A stretch of 64,000 nt of DNA, from positions 1,031,543 to 1,095,542 of the forward strand of contig NZ_LMPP01000001.1 of assembly GCF_001423885.1 (NCBI RefSeq). The letters run 5' to 3'. This document shows, piece after piece, positions 43,019 to 50,822 of the stretch (position 1 is its first letter; each line of letters starts with the position of its first letter). The translations under genes and the position numbers were made by a program. The notes beneath the pieces were generated by a model that saw only the letters and a program-made list of their open reading frames with translations, was not told the origin of the DNA and ran no database searches. This stretch comes from Rathayibacter sp. Leaf185. Its GTDB lineage: Bacteria; Actinomycetota; Actinomycetes; Actinomycetales; Microbacteriaceae.

Positions 43019-43671
43019 CCGCCGGCGCGCACCGGGCGACGGAGGTGCCGCAGCGCACCTCGCGCCTCCACGCCCGTCATCGGGCCCGCGCGGCCCGCAT
43101 TCCGTCCGCCGCTCGGCACAGTGCCCGTCTCGCGCTCACGATCACTGCCGTCTCTGCACTGCTGCTCGGCGCGCTGGGCGGGGCCGCGGCCGTCTTCACC
43201 GATCGCGCCAGCGCGGGCGCGGGCGTCGGCTCCGGAGTCGTCATCGCCGAGTTCGACGCGACCGGAGTCACGAACGTCGCCGTTCCCGTGACCGGGCTCC
43301 TCCCCGGCGGGACCGCCCGGCGGCTCCTCGACCTCAGCAACGCCGGCACGGTGGCGATGTCGGCGCTGCAGCTCGAGTCGTCGGCGGGGGTCAGCCTGTC
43401 GGACGGGGTGCAGCTCGCGCTCGACCGCTGCTCGCAGCCCTGGTCGGCCGACGGCGCGACCTGCGGCGGGACCGTGACGGTCGTCGCCTCCGATCGCCCC
43501 GCCACCGCGCGGATCGGGCTGCCCGGCTCGCCCGCTCTCGCGATCGGAGCGACCGATCACCTCCGGCTGACGCTGCGGCTGCCGGAGTCGGCGCCGACCG
43601 GCGCGCAGGGCACCTCGAGCACGCTGAGCATCACCGTCGTCGGTGTGCAGCGCGCGGCGCAGCACCGCTGA
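43015..43671 (+). CDS. TasA/camelysin-like fibre subunit, copy 2
   Basis: A 218-residue protein with a long, basic cytoplasmic N-terminus (about 1-42, Arg-rich), a hydrophobic segment and GGAAAVFTDRASAGAG, matching the processing region of TasA-like protein copy 1 (GAFAVFTDSGTAVG). The mature part is beta-rich and has two cysteines that could form a disulphide (DRCSQPW, ATCGG). The GTG at 43015 overlaps the SipW-like stop. It is shorter and more diverged than copy 1 and may be a minor or anchoring subunit, as TapA is in Bacillus; that comparison is inference. Confidence 0.72.
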   Translation: MTAGAHRATEVPQRTSRLHARHRARAARIPSAARHSARLALTITAVSALLLGALGGAAAVFTDRASAGAGVGSGVVIAEFDATGVTNVAVPVTGLLPGGTARRLLDLSNAGTVAMSALQLESSAGVSLSDGVQLALDRCSQPWSADGATCGGTVTVVASDRPATARIGLPGSPALAIGATDHLRLTLRLPESAPTGAQGTSSTLSITVVGVQRAAQHR

Positions 43672-43678
43672 GGCTGCG

Positions 43679-43864
43679 TCAGCGGTAGACGCTCCAGACG
43701 GCCTTCTCGACGTGCTTCTCCTCGCCCAGCACCTCGACGATCCACTCGCCGTCGTTCTTCGCGAGAACGCGCCCGCGGAGGTACTCCGGCTCCCAGCCGT
43801 CGGCCCGCGGCACCCACTTCACGAAGCGGGCGAAGCGCCCCGGCGTCACGTCTTCTCTCGACAT
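43679..43864 (-). CDS. Small conserved hypothetical protein
   Basis: A 61-residue soluble protein from an ATG preceded by GGGAGTGGAG. Sequence features are RFARFVKWVPRADGW, YLRGRVLAKNDGEWIVEVLG and a final VWSVYR, suggesting a small beta-barrel of SH3 type. I recall no function. It ends 7 bp from the TasA-like gene on the opposite strand. Confidence 0.65.
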   Translation of the reverse strand: MSREDVTPGRFARFVKWVPRADGWEPEYLRGRVLAKNDGEWIVEVLGEEKHVEKAVWSVYR

Positions 43865-44043
43865 CTCCACTCCCTCGATCCCCCGGGTTCTCTCCGGGTA
43901 CGAGGACTGTAAATCGACACGAGTCGGTTGGAGCAGGGCGTTGACTATCCCGCCCGCGTCTGCGACACCTCCCAGCGCACTCCCACGCAGCCGCGCCGGA
44001 CGACGCGCTCGGCGGCCAGCGCGCGCGGACACCCTTCCCGGCG

Positions 44044-45234
44044 TCAGCGCCGCACCAGCCGCCGCACCCGCGCCCGCAGCAGGTACGCCCGGTACGCCGC
44101 GTACCGCAGCGCCGGCCGCGCGAGGGCCCGCACCCGCGCGGGCAGCGGCGCCCGCACCGCCGCCACCTCCTCGTAGATCGCCGCCTGGGTCCGCGCCGCC
44201 GCCGCGAGGCTGAACCGCTCGACGACCACCTCGCGGCCGAGCTCGCCGAGCCTCCGCCGCAGCTGCGCGTCGCCCGCGAGCGGACCGAGGATCCCCGCCA
44301 GCCGCCCCGCGCCGTCGACCCCGTCGCCGCGCGAGTACCAGCCGCCCTCCAGGAAGAAGGGGAGCGACTCCGGAGTCAGCAGCCGCCAGAACGCGCGCTC
44401 GCCCTGCACGACGAGCGGCTTCGCGAACGCCATCCCCCGCAGCGCGCTGCTGCCCATGCCGAGCACGATGTCGGCCGCGGCGTAGGCGTCGCGCGGGTCG
44501 AGCATCTGCCCGGTCAGCGTCACGAGCGGCCGAGCACGCCCGGCGTTCACCCGGTCGGCCGCGGCCTGCAGCTCGTCCCGCACGGCTCCGTCGCCGACGA
44601 TCACCAGACGGAGGCGGTGCTCGTCGCCGATCCGCCCGACCGCCTCGATCGCGGCCAGGATCCCCTCGCGCTTGAGGTCGGCGACGAGCCGCGCGACCGT
44701 CACCACCGCGATCTCGTCGGGCAGCACGTCGAAACGGTCGCGCAGCGCCGCGACGTCGGCCACCGGCGCGTTCAGATCGGTGTCGACGGGCGGCTCGATC
44801 AGGTGCAGCTCGCTCCGTCGCGCGCGCTCCTCCTCGAGCAGCTCGACGACTCCGACCACCAGGGGGAACACGGTCGGCACGAAGTCGGGCACCTCGGGCG
44901 AGAGCACCGTGGTCACCACCGGCGCCCCGTCGACGAGGTACGGCCCGAACGCCGCGTCCATCGTCGGCGCCCACTCGTAGGCGTGGATCAGGTCGATGCC
45001 GCGCTCGCGCACGATGCGGTGCAAACGCGCCATGCTGCGGACGGAGACGTGCGGCCCCTTCTCGGGCGCCTCCTCCCAGTCGAGCCCGAGCTCGGCGACG
45101 AGCGGCGTCAGATCGCCGCGCGGACCGTAGACGACGGCCTCGTGCCCGAGCGACGCCATCCGGCCGGCCAGCTCGATGCCGTTGATCTGGCTGCCGCCGA
45201 CCTCCATGGTGTGCAGGCAGGTGAGGATGCGCAT
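44044..45234 (-). CDS. Glycosyltransferase family 4-like protein
   Basis: A 396-residue glycosyltransferase of GT-B fold. The N-terminus MRILTCLHTMEVGGSQINGIELA carries the usual glycine-rich acceptor loop. The second domain shows VVTVARLVADLKREGILAAI and LVIVGDGAVRDEL, and the donor region holds AADIVLGMGSSALRGMAFAKPLVV; the normal E-x7-E has no first Glu (GSSALRGMA), so nucleotide-sugar binding may deviate. The C-terminus is Arg-rich and probably membrane-associated. The gene stands alone; substrates are unknown. ATG at 45234 is chosen because MRILTCLH is a typical start; the upstream open frame is repeat DNA. Confidence 0.83.
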   Translation of the reverse strand: MRILTCLHTMEVGGSQINGIELAGRMASLGHEAVVYGPRGDLTPLVAELGLDWEEAPEKGPHVSVRSMARLHRIVRERGIDLIHAYEWAPTMDAAFGPYLVDGAPVVTTVLSPEVPDFVPTVFPLVVGVVELLEEERARRSELHLIEPPVDTDLNAPVADVAALRDRFDVLPDEIAVVTVARLVADLKREGILAAIEAVGRIGDEHRLRLVIVGDGAVRDELQAAADRVNAGRARPLVTLTGQMLDPRDAYAAADIVLGMGSSALRGMAFAKPLVVQGERAFWRLLTPESLPFFLEGGWYSRGDGVDGAGRLAGILGPLAGDAQLRRRLGELGREVVVERFSLAAAARTQAAIYEEVAAVRAPLPARVRALARPALRYAAYRAYLLRARVRRLVRR

Positions 45235-45350
45235 CGCGGGGCCTTCGGGGTCGGGGGCGGAGTCGCCCCAGGCTCGCAGGGATCGGCGCGTTCTGCGACC
45301 CGGATCCCTCACGCGCGGCGGCCGGGTGGACCCCCGGCTCGTGAAACCGC

Positions 45351-45431
45351 GTTCGGCTCGCAGAAACCGCGCGATTCTGCGAGCCGAACCGGTTTCTGCG
45401 AGCCGAACGGGCTTCTGCGAGCCGGAGACGC
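45351..45431. repeat. Family C palindrome plus 19-bp tandem repeat
   Basis: GTTCGGCTCGCAGAA (45351-45365) pairs perfectly with TTCTGCGAGCCGAAC (45375-45389) around a 9-nt loop. The right arm starts three tandem 19-bp units at 45375, 45394 and 45413, each beginning TTCTGCGAGCCG. A looser copy (TTCTGCGACCCGG) is near 45290. It lies 9 bp past the oxidoreductase gene end and could terminate that gene's transcript. Confidence 0.75.
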
Positions 45432-45439
45432 GTGCCGGA

Positions 45440-46774
45440 TCAGCCCGGCAGCACCTCGAAGTCGTTCTCCTGGAACTCCGCCACCTCGGGAACCCAGCGC
45501 GACTGCACGAACTCCACGTGATCCGGGTGCGCGTCGTACGCAGCGAACGCCGCACGGTCGGCGAACACCATCGAGAACTGCCAGTCCAGGGTGCTCTTCG
45601 CGCTCACCTGCCGGTTCACGGTGAAGTCCGTCACTCCGGGGATCGCCGTGAGCACCCGCCGCGCGTGCGCCAGGAACTCCGCCTCCGCCTCCGACCCCGC
45701 CTCATGCATGAGCGAGAACGCCACGGTGTGCTGCACCTGGGCACCGGCCCCCGCGATCTGCCGCCGCGCCTCGTCGATGGTCGCCATCACCGACACCACC
45801 TCGTGGTGCGGGTGCACCGGCGACTCGAGCAGTCCCTGCGCCACGTACGACGCGAACGCCGTCGCCTGGAACGCGAGGTTGCCGTACGGCCACGGCCCGT
45901 CGTCGATCCAGGTGTCCGACTCCTGCGAGGTGCTCAGGCTGCCGAGCGTGAGCGTCAGCCCGCTCGGTCCGAAGAAGGGGCTGTGCACCTCGAGCCGCCC
46001 CTCGGAGCCGAGGATCATCGCCTCGACCGGCAGCGACGTCTCGAGCGAGGTCGACAGCAGCGCCTGCGGCCCGCCGTCGGTGCTGAGCAGCAGGTCGGCC
46101 CGCGAGTCGACTCCGGTCTCGGGGTGCGTCGCGCCCGAGGCGTGCACGCGGGAGGGGGCGCCGATCACGGAGGAGGCGAACGAGATCGGGTAGACGCCCG
46201 CGTCGAGCAGGGCGCCGCCGCCGAGCGAGGCCTTCCAGAGCCGGTGCTCGGGGTCGAACGGGATCGTGAAGCCGAAGTCGGCGCGCACGAGACGCAGCTC
46301 GCCCAGCACCCCGCTCTCGACGACCTGGCGGATGATGTCGGCCTGCGGCAGGTAGCGCGACCACATCGCCTCCATCACGAGGACCCCGGCCGCGCGACCC
46401 GCCTCGGTGATCTCACGCGCCTCCGCCGCCGACATCGCGATGGGCTTCTCGATCAGCACGTGCTTGCCCGCCGCGATCGCCGCGAGTGCCTGGGCGCGGT
46501 GCAGGGTGTGGGGAGTCGAGATGTAGACGACGTCGACGCCCGGGTCGTTCACGAGCGCCTCGATCGAGTCGTGGACCGTCGGGATGCCGTGCCGCTCGGC
46601 GAACTCGCGCGTCTTCTCGACGTCGCGGGCGGTCACCGCGACGGCGCGCTGCGTCGAACGGACGTGCAGGGCGGACACGAACTGCTCGGCGATGCCGGTG
46701 CCGATCACGCCCCAGCGCAGCACGGGCACGGAGGCGGGGTCGATCGTTCGCGGTTCTGGGAGCGTCACGGGCAT
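45440..46774 (-). CDS. Gfo/Idh/MocA oxidoreductase fused to a Dabb domain
   Basis: A 444-residue fusion. Residues about 18-335 are a Gfo/Idh/MocA dehydrogenase with WGVIGTGIAEQF (NAD(P) binding) and EKPIAMS, and a C-terminal alpha/beta domain containing GGGALLDAGVYPISF. Residues about 345-444 form a stress-responsive A/B barrel (Dabb) domain: VQHTVAFSLMHEAG, IPGVTDFTVNRQV, FSMVFADRAAFAAYDAHPDH and FVQSRWVPEVAEF. A Dabb domain is normally a stand-alone ~100-residue dimeric protein. The ATG at 46774 has no strong Shine-Dalgarno. It is a single gene followed by repeat family C. Confidence 0.87.
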   Translation of the reverse strand: MPVTLPEPRTIDPASVPVLRWGVIGTGIAEQFVSALHVRSTQRAVAVTARDVEKTREFAERHGIPTVHDSIEALVNDPGVDVVYISTPHTLHRAQALAAIAAGKHVLIEKPIAMSAAEAREITEAGRAAGVLVMEAMWSRYLPQADIIRQVVESGVLGELRLVRADFGFTIPFDPEHRLWKASLGGGALLDAGVYPISFASSVIGAPSRVHASGATHPETGVDSRADLLLSTDGGPQALLSTSLETSLPVEAMILGSEGRLEVHSPFFGPSGLTLTLGSLSTSQESDTWIDDGPWPYGNLAFQATAFASYVAQGLLESPVHPHHEVVSVMATIDEARRQIAGAGAQVQHTVAFSLMHEAGSEAEAEFLAHARRVLTAIPGVTDFTVNRQVSAKSTLDWQFSMVFADRAAFAAYDAHPDHVEFVQSRWVPEVAEFQENDFEVLPG

Positions 46775-46818
46775 GGTCTCGCCTTCAACTAGCGCTTCTC
46801 CCCGGGCAGGAGCGCGTC

Positions 46819-46847
46819 GGGCGCGACCCTAGCAGCCGGTCGCGCCC
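46819..46847 (-). terminator. Hairpin terminator downstream of the lipoprotein gene
   Basis: A perfect 10-bp stem (GGGCGCGACC with GGTCGCGCCC) around a 9-nt loop. It lies 80 bp past the lipoprotein stop and 45 bp before the next gene on the same strand. Confidence 0.6.
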
Positions 46848-46929
46848 GTGTGGCGCGCCGCCTGCCCCTCTGCGCGGCACCCCGGCGAGACCCGGACGCC
46901 GACGCTCATCGAGACTCGGAGGCCGACGC

Positions 46930-47382
46930 TCAGCGCGACCCGAACACCGAGCCCCGCGGCTCCGGAGCCCGGATCGACAGCTCCTTCGACTCGGCCCGCC
47001 ACCCGCAGCCCGGCCCGTTCGGCTCATCGATCAGCCGCCAGTCGATCAGCTGCTCGCGCGTGAGCAGAACCTCGCCCTGCTGATCGATCAGCGTCACGGC
47101 GATCGGGTCGGGCGCCGCGGTGCCGAGGTCGAACACCCAGCGGTCGTCGTCGCTCCGCAGCACCGGGAACGAGCGCGAGCCGTCGGAGGCGAGGTCTCCC
47201 GGCCGCGAACACACTCCGCCCGCGCAGATCCGCACATCGGCGACGGAGGCGCGCCCCGGCCCGTCGATCGCGATCGTCAGCGAGGTGCTCCAGCCGATCG
47301 CCGTGCACGGCGCCGGCTCCGCACAGCCGCCCAGCAGGAGGAGCAGCCCCGCCGCGCCCGCCACCGCCGTCGCCCTCCGCAT
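46930..47382 (-). CDS. Putative lipoprotein
   Basis: A 150-residue exported protein of unknown function. MRRATAVAGAAGLLLLLGGCAEP is a lipoprotein signal with the lipid-bearing Cys at about residue 20. The mature part has four more cysteines (PAPC, ICAGGVC, GPGCGW), likely in disulphides, and a beta-rich composition. The ATG at 47382 is chosen because it begins the signal peptide; the open frame upstream is repeat DNA. A tandem 19-bp repeat lies just upstream. Confidence 0.75.
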   Translation of the reverse strand: MRRATAVAGAAGLLLLLGGCAEPAPCTAIGWSTSLTIAIDGPGRASVADVRICAGGVCSRPGDLASDGSRSFPVLRSDDDRWVFDLGTAAPDPIAVTLIDQQGEVLLTREQLIDWRLIDEPNGPGCGWRAESKELSIRAPEPRGSVFGSR

Positions 47383-47684
47383 CCGCCCATCCTGCCCCGC
47401 CGCCGAGCCTGTGCCCCTCTGCCGAGCCTGTGCCCCTCGAAGGAACCAGTTCCCCCGGCGACGGACGTCCTCCGCAACGACCCGGAGCGGCCTGCGGATA
47501 GCCGCACCCTGCACGTCACCCGGTCAGGTGATCGACGCGCCGACGTCGCACCCTTCGCGTTCCTGCTCCCCGCGGGCGCCGGCCTGACCCTGGTGCACCG
47601 CCAGCGCCACCACGCGTAGCGCACCGACACGGCCGGACCCTCGAGCAGCCCGCGGATCTCGACCCGTCGGCCCGCCCCGCCGCG
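47383..47684. other. Intergenic region with a short tandem repeat
   Basis: The 302 bp show no supportable gene. GCCGAGCCTGTGCCCCTC occurs twice in tandem (47402-47419 and 47421-47438), immediately upstream of the lipoprotein gene. The remainder is GC-rich with no clear promoter. Confidence 0.45.
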
Positions 47685-48761
47685 TCACTGGTGGTGCTCG
47701 TTCTCCCAACGGGGAAACGGATCGGGGAACCGCGCCCAGGCCCGGGGGCCGGCGAGCAGCTCCTCCGGGGTGAGGAGGCAGCGGTCGAGGACCCGCGTGA
47801 GCTCGTCGCGGTCGAGGTCGGTGCCGAAGAAGGCGAGCTCTTGACCGATGGGGGCGTCGGGGTCCCAGGAGCGCATGCTCGTCGGGTCCAGTGCGACGAT
47901 GTCGCCGGCGATCGACCACGACCCGACGCGGTCGGGACGGGTGGCCAGGCGGACGAGCCCCCGTGAGCGCAGGATGCGTCCGACTCGCGCGGGAACGAGC
48001 TCCGTGACGATCGCGTCGTTCAAGCGTCCGGGGTGGAAGGGAAGAGGATCGCGGAACAGGTGACTGCGCACCCGCCCCGGGTCACCGTCCCGAACGGACG
48101 CGTTCCCGGTGAGCACGCGCTGCCATCCGAGGCTCGACGCCAGCCGGTGCGCGTGGCCCGGACTCAGGCGAGCAGGACGGCACCGGCGCCTCTCGAGATC
48201 GGAGGGCGCGAGGATCTCTGCCGACGGCGCCATCGCTCGCAGCAGATCCGTCGCCTCGCCGTCGACCGCTCCACTGTCCGCGTCGGTCAGGACGATGACG
48301 TCCGTGAATTCGAGCCGGCCCGCCAGTCTCTCCGCCGCGTCGAAGTCGACCTCGGCGCTCGTCGAGGTGGTCGCAGCCGGCCGCCCGAGAAGAACGCGTG
48401 CCACCTCGGCGAGGGAGGTGACCGCGACGACCTCGAGAATGCCGATGCGGGTGTCCGCCGGGTGACGCTGCTCGCAGAGGCGCTCGAGGACGAGGCCCAC
48501 CTCCCACGGATCCGCGGCGGGGTCCAGGGCGAGGACGACGACGCCGGTCTCGCCGTCGTCCGCCCGGCGGGCGAGTTCATCGAACAGCTCACCGGCGAAC
48601 GCCGCGCTGTCGGCTTCAGGGCGTGCGAAGACCCAGTCCGTGTTCTGCACCGCGCGACCGGCGAGCGCTGCAGCGATCGAGGCGCCGTCACCGCCGTCCG
48701 TGGCGCTGACGAGCGTGACGGCGAGGACGGGGACGCGATGCGGCGTCGAGAAGGGCTCCAT
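47685..48761 (-). CDS. COG0523/CobW-like protein with degenerate GTPase site
   Basis: A 358-residue protein of the zinc-linked COG0523 group. The C-terminal CobW_C domain is clear: [46 protein letters not shown] and [12 protein letters not shown]. The N-terminal half keeps the fold's length, but the P-loop GxxGxGK(S/T) is replaced by [10 protein letters not shown], and the CxCC metal motif is absent, so it probably cannot hydrolyse GTP in the usual way. It is divergent from a zinc-independent L36 gene across a Zur-like dyad. A role in zinc starvation is inferred. Confidence 0.8.
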   Translation of the reverse strand: MEPFSTPHRVPVLAVTLVSATDGGDGASIAAALAGRAVQNTDWVFARPEADSAAFAGELFDELARRADDGETGVVVLALDPAADPWEVGLVLERLCEQRHPADTRIGILEVVAVTSLAEVARVLLGRPAATTSTSAEVDFDAAERLAGRLEFTDVIVLTDADSGAVDGEATDLLRAMAPSAEILAPSDLERRRCRPARLSPGHAHRLASSLGWQRVLTGNASVRDGDPGRVRSHLFRDPLPFHPGRLNDAIVTELVPARVGRILRSRGLVRLATRPDRVGSWSIAGDIVALDPTSMRSWDPDAPIGQELAFFGTDLDRDELTRVLDRCLLTPEELLAGPRAWARFPDPFPRWENEHHQ

Positions 48762-48777
48762 GACGAGCTACTCTATC

Positions 48778-48790
48778 GAGAACCATTCTC
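48778..48790. promoter_or_regulatory. Zur-like operator between COG0523 and L36 genes
   Basis: GAGAA-CCA-TTCTC is a perfect 5-3-5 dyad in a small A/T-richer patch, 17 bp before the COG0523 start and 20 bp before the L36 start. It resembles actinobacterial Zur boxes (TGAAAATGATTTTCA-like) with Gs at some positions, and both flanking genes belong to classic Zur regulons. Confidence 0.65.
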
Positions 48791-48809
48791 AACAGTAGGA
48801 GGAGATCCC

Positions 48810-48932
48810 GTGAAAGTACGGAACTCGTTGAAGTCGATGAAGGCGATGCCCGGGTCGCAGGTCGTCCGACGCCGCGGTCGCGTCTTCGTGATCAACAAGC
48901 TGAACCCGCGCTTCAAGGCCCGCCAGGGCTGA
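48810..48932 (+). CDS. ykgO: Zinc-independent ribosomal protein L36 (C-minus paralogue)
   Basis: A 40-residue bL36 variant ([16 protein letters not shown], then [23 protein letters not shown] in outline). Normal L36 binds zinc through three Cys and one His; this one has none of the cysteines, so it is the form that replaces zinc-bound L36 during zinc shortage. GTG start at 48810 is preceded by AGGAGGAG. It sits behind a Zur-like dyad shared with the COG0523 gene. A perfect hairpin terminator follows. Confidence 0.93.
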   Translation: MKVRNSLKSMKAMPGSQVVRRRGRVFVINKLNPRFKARQG

Positions 48933-48947
48933 CCCAGCGCGCAGAGA

Positions 48948-48973
48948 GGGCGCCGTCTCGAAGGACGGCGCCC
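48948..48973 (+). terminator. Hairpin terminator after L36
   Basis: A perfect 10-bp stem GGGCGCCGTC / GACGGCGCCC around TCGAAG, 15 bp past the L36 stop. An imperfect 23-bp tandem duplication (48978-49000, 49001-49023) follows and runs into the stop codon of the His-rich gene. Confidence 0.8.
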
Positions 48974-49020
48974 CTCGGTGCTCGCGGAGCGGGCCGCTCA
49001 GTGCTCGTGGAGTGGGCCGC

Positions 49021-49317
49021 TCAGTGCTCGTCGTAGTGGCCGGCGTGCTCGGCGTGCTTGTGACCGTCGTGGACGAAGTCGACGTGGTCGTCGTGACCCA
49101 CGCTCTCGTGGCCGCAGTCGGCGCCGTGCGCGTGGTCGGTGACCGTGTGCTCGGCCTGCGACTCGTGCTCGTCGTAGTGATCGTCGTGCAGCGCGTGGTG
49201 ATGGGTGCCGTGCACGTAGTCGACGTGGTCGCCGTGCGGGACGGCCTGATGGCCGCAGTCGTCACCGTGCTGGTGCTCGGTGACGGCGTGCTCGGCGTGG
49301 ATGTCGGTGGTGCTCAT
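49021..49317 (-). CDS. Histidine-rich metal-binding protein
   Basis: A 98-residue protein without signal peptide or membrane helix. It is rich in His, Asp and Glu and consists of two ~43-residue repeats that share EHxVTxHxHGxDCGH, DHVDxVHxxHxHxxH and HYDEH. Each repeat has one Cys in DCGH. It probably buffers or delivers zinc. It lies next to an ArsR-family regulator and a zinc-starvation cluster. The ATG at 49317 starts the repeat region; the extra open frame upstream is not His-rich. An A/T-rich promoter region with a GTCTC/GAGAC dyad precedes it. Confidence 0.75.
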   Translation of the reverse strand: MSTTDIHAEHAVTEHQHGDDCGHQAVPHGDHVDYVHGTHHHALHDDHYDEHESQAEHTVTDHAHGADCGHESVGHDDHVDFVHDGHKHAEHAGHYDEH

Positions 49318-49390
49318 GGCGCTGCCTCTCGTGATGTCTGGACGACGCCGGAACCGGAGTCCGCGTCTGCAGCCAGTCGACCACACGCAT

Positions 49391-49423
49391 AAATCAATTG
49401 CAATACGTCTCTATTATTGAGAC
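49391..49423 (-). promoter_or_regulatory. A/T-rich promoter/operator upstream of the His-rich gene
   Basis: One of the most A/T-rich short stretches in this cluster (ATAAATCAATTGCAATAC), followed by a dyad GTCTC-TATTATT-GAGAC (49407-49423), palindromic except at one pair. It probably carries the promoter of the His-rich gene and an operator for the adjacent ArsR-type regulator; both are inference. Confidence 0.5.
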
Positions 49424-49449
49424 CGATGATCATGATCGCGGCCGGGGGC

Positions 49450-49755
49450 TCAGTCCTCGAGAGCGTGGCGCACAGCGTCGTCGACGATGTGCGTGACGTG
49501 AGTGTCGGCGACGGAGTAGTACGCCTCTCGACCGATCCGGTCGACGGCGACGAGGCCGGCGGCACGCAGTGTGCGCAGGTGCTGGGAGACGAGCGGCTGC
49601 GAGAGCCCGGTCCTCTCGGCGAGGTGTCCGACCGTCGACCGCTCCTCGGCCAGCGTCCGCAGCAGGCGCAGCCGCGACGCGGAGGAGAGGACTTTGAACA
49701 GCTCGGCCGCGGGTCCGAGATCCTCGCTCATCTGCTCATCTAAGCGGATGTGCAT
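49450..49755 (-). CDS. ArsR/SmtB-family metalloregulator
   Basis: A 101-residue winged-helix repressor. The recognition region is TVGHLAERTGLSQPLVSQHL, with LRLLRTLAEE before and GLVAVDRIGREAYYSV as the wing. The C-terminal helix DTHVTHIVDDAVRHALED carries an acidic/His pattern (D..H..H) typical of alpha-5 zinc sites in CzrA/NmtR-type sensors. An alternative start is the ATG eight codons in (MSEDLGPA). It is divergent from the permease gene (41 bp) and upstream of the His-rich gene, so it may control both. Confidence 0.88.
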   Translation of the reverse strand: MHIRLDEQMSEDLGPAAELFKVLSSASRLRLLRTLAEERSTVGHLAERTGLSQPLVSQHLRTLRAAGLVAVDRIGREAYYSVADTHVTHIVDDAVRHALED

Positions 49756-49796
49756 GCGATGCGTCGCTCGCCGCGCGCCGCCTACGATGGACCGCG

Positions 49797-50822
49797 ATGA
49801 CGATCGAGCGGGCTCCGGCCCCTGCCCGCAGCGCTCCGCGCCTCGGTCGGCGACTGACAGGAGGGCTCGCGCTGGTCGCCGCGGCAGTGGCCGTGCGCGT
49901 CCTCTCCCCCGACTCGACCGGCGATGCTCTGTCGGACGCGGTGCGCGACTTCCTGACGCTCTCGATCAGCGTCGTCATCGAGTCGCTGCCGTTCGTGTTC
50001 CTCGGCATCGTGCTCTCGATCGCCGTGCAGCTGTGGGTGCCCGAGGCGGTGCTCGTCAGGATCCTGCCGAAGCGCGCTCTGCCGCGCCGGATGGTGATCT
50101 CGCTGCTCGGCGTGCTCCTCCCGGTCTGCGAGTGCGGCAACGTGCCGCTCGCCCGCGGACTGATCGTGAAGGGGTTGTCGGTCTCGGAGTCGATGACGTT
50201 CCTGCTCGCCGCGCCGATCGTGAATCCGATCACGATCATCACGACCTACCAGGCGTTCGGCTGGGCCGACGGGATCCTCGTCTGGCGGATCGTCGGCGGC
50301 TTCGTCATCGCCAATCTCGTCGGCTGGATCTTCAGCCGCCACAGCGACCCGATGGCGCTGCTGACCGACCGGTTCCGCGCGGCGTGCGAGGCGGGCGAGC
50401 GGCCGTCGCGCTCCCTGCGCGACCGCGCGCGCCGCAGCGTGCTGCTCTTCGCCGAGGAGACCGGCGCGATGATGCCCGCCCTCTTCGTCGGCGCCGCGCT
50501 CGCCGGTCTCATCCAGGTCGGCGTCTCGCGCGACGTGCTGACCGCGCTCGGCGGCGATCCGCTCTGGTCGGTGCTCGCCATGATGGTGCTCGCCTTCGTC
50601 ATCTCGATCTGCTCGAACGTCGACGCGTTCTTCGTCCTCTCCTTCGGATCGACCTTCCTGCCGGGAGGCATCATCGCGTTCCTGGTGTTCGGGCCGATGA
50701 TCGACATCAAGATGCTCGCGCTGCTGCGCACCACCTTCTCGGTGCAGACGCTCGCGCGCGTGACGGTGCTGGTGGGCCTCGCCTCCGCGGTGCTCGGGTT
50801 GGCGGTCAACTATGCGCTCTGA
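49797..50822 (+). CDS. Permease (COG0701/DUF318 family)
   Basis: A 341-residue membrane protein with about eight helices. The family hallmarks are LLPVCECGNVPLARGL (with two Cys) in the first half and FVISICSNVDAFFVLSF in the second, the duplicated permease repeat of COG0701, related to arsenite-type permeases. In actinobacteria it is regularly followed by a TIGR03943 gene, as here with an 11-bp overlap, and the pair is linked to metal, often zinc, homeostasis. A -10-like TACGAT lies 8 bp before the ATG and no Shine-Dalgarno is seen, so the transcript may be nearly leaderless. Confidence 0.87.
   Translation: MTIERAPAPARSAPRLGRRLTGGLALVAAAVAVRVLSPDSTGDALSDAVRDFLTLSISVVIESLPFVFLGIVLSIAVQLWVPEAVLVRILPKRALPRRMVISLLGVLLPVCECGNVPLARGLIVKGLSVSESMTFLLAAPIVNPITIITTYQAFGWADGILVWRIVGGFVIANLVGWIFSRHSDPMALLTDRFRAACEAGERPSRSLRDRARRSVLLFAEETGAMMPALFVGAALAGLIQVGVSRDVLTALGGDPLWSVLAMMVLAFVISICSNVDAFFVLSFGSTFLPGGIIAFLVFGPMIDIKMLALLRTTFSVQTLARVTVLVGLASAVLGLAVNYAL

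Noticed and set aside
45375-45431. 19-bp tandem repeat considered as CRISPR
   Set aside because: Units are contiguous with no spacer sequences, and no cas genes are present.
48033-48809. Long N-terminal extension of the L36 frame
   Set aside because: Bases antisense to the COG0523 gene; the GTG at 48810 has a perfect Shine-Dalgarno and gives the exact length of L36.
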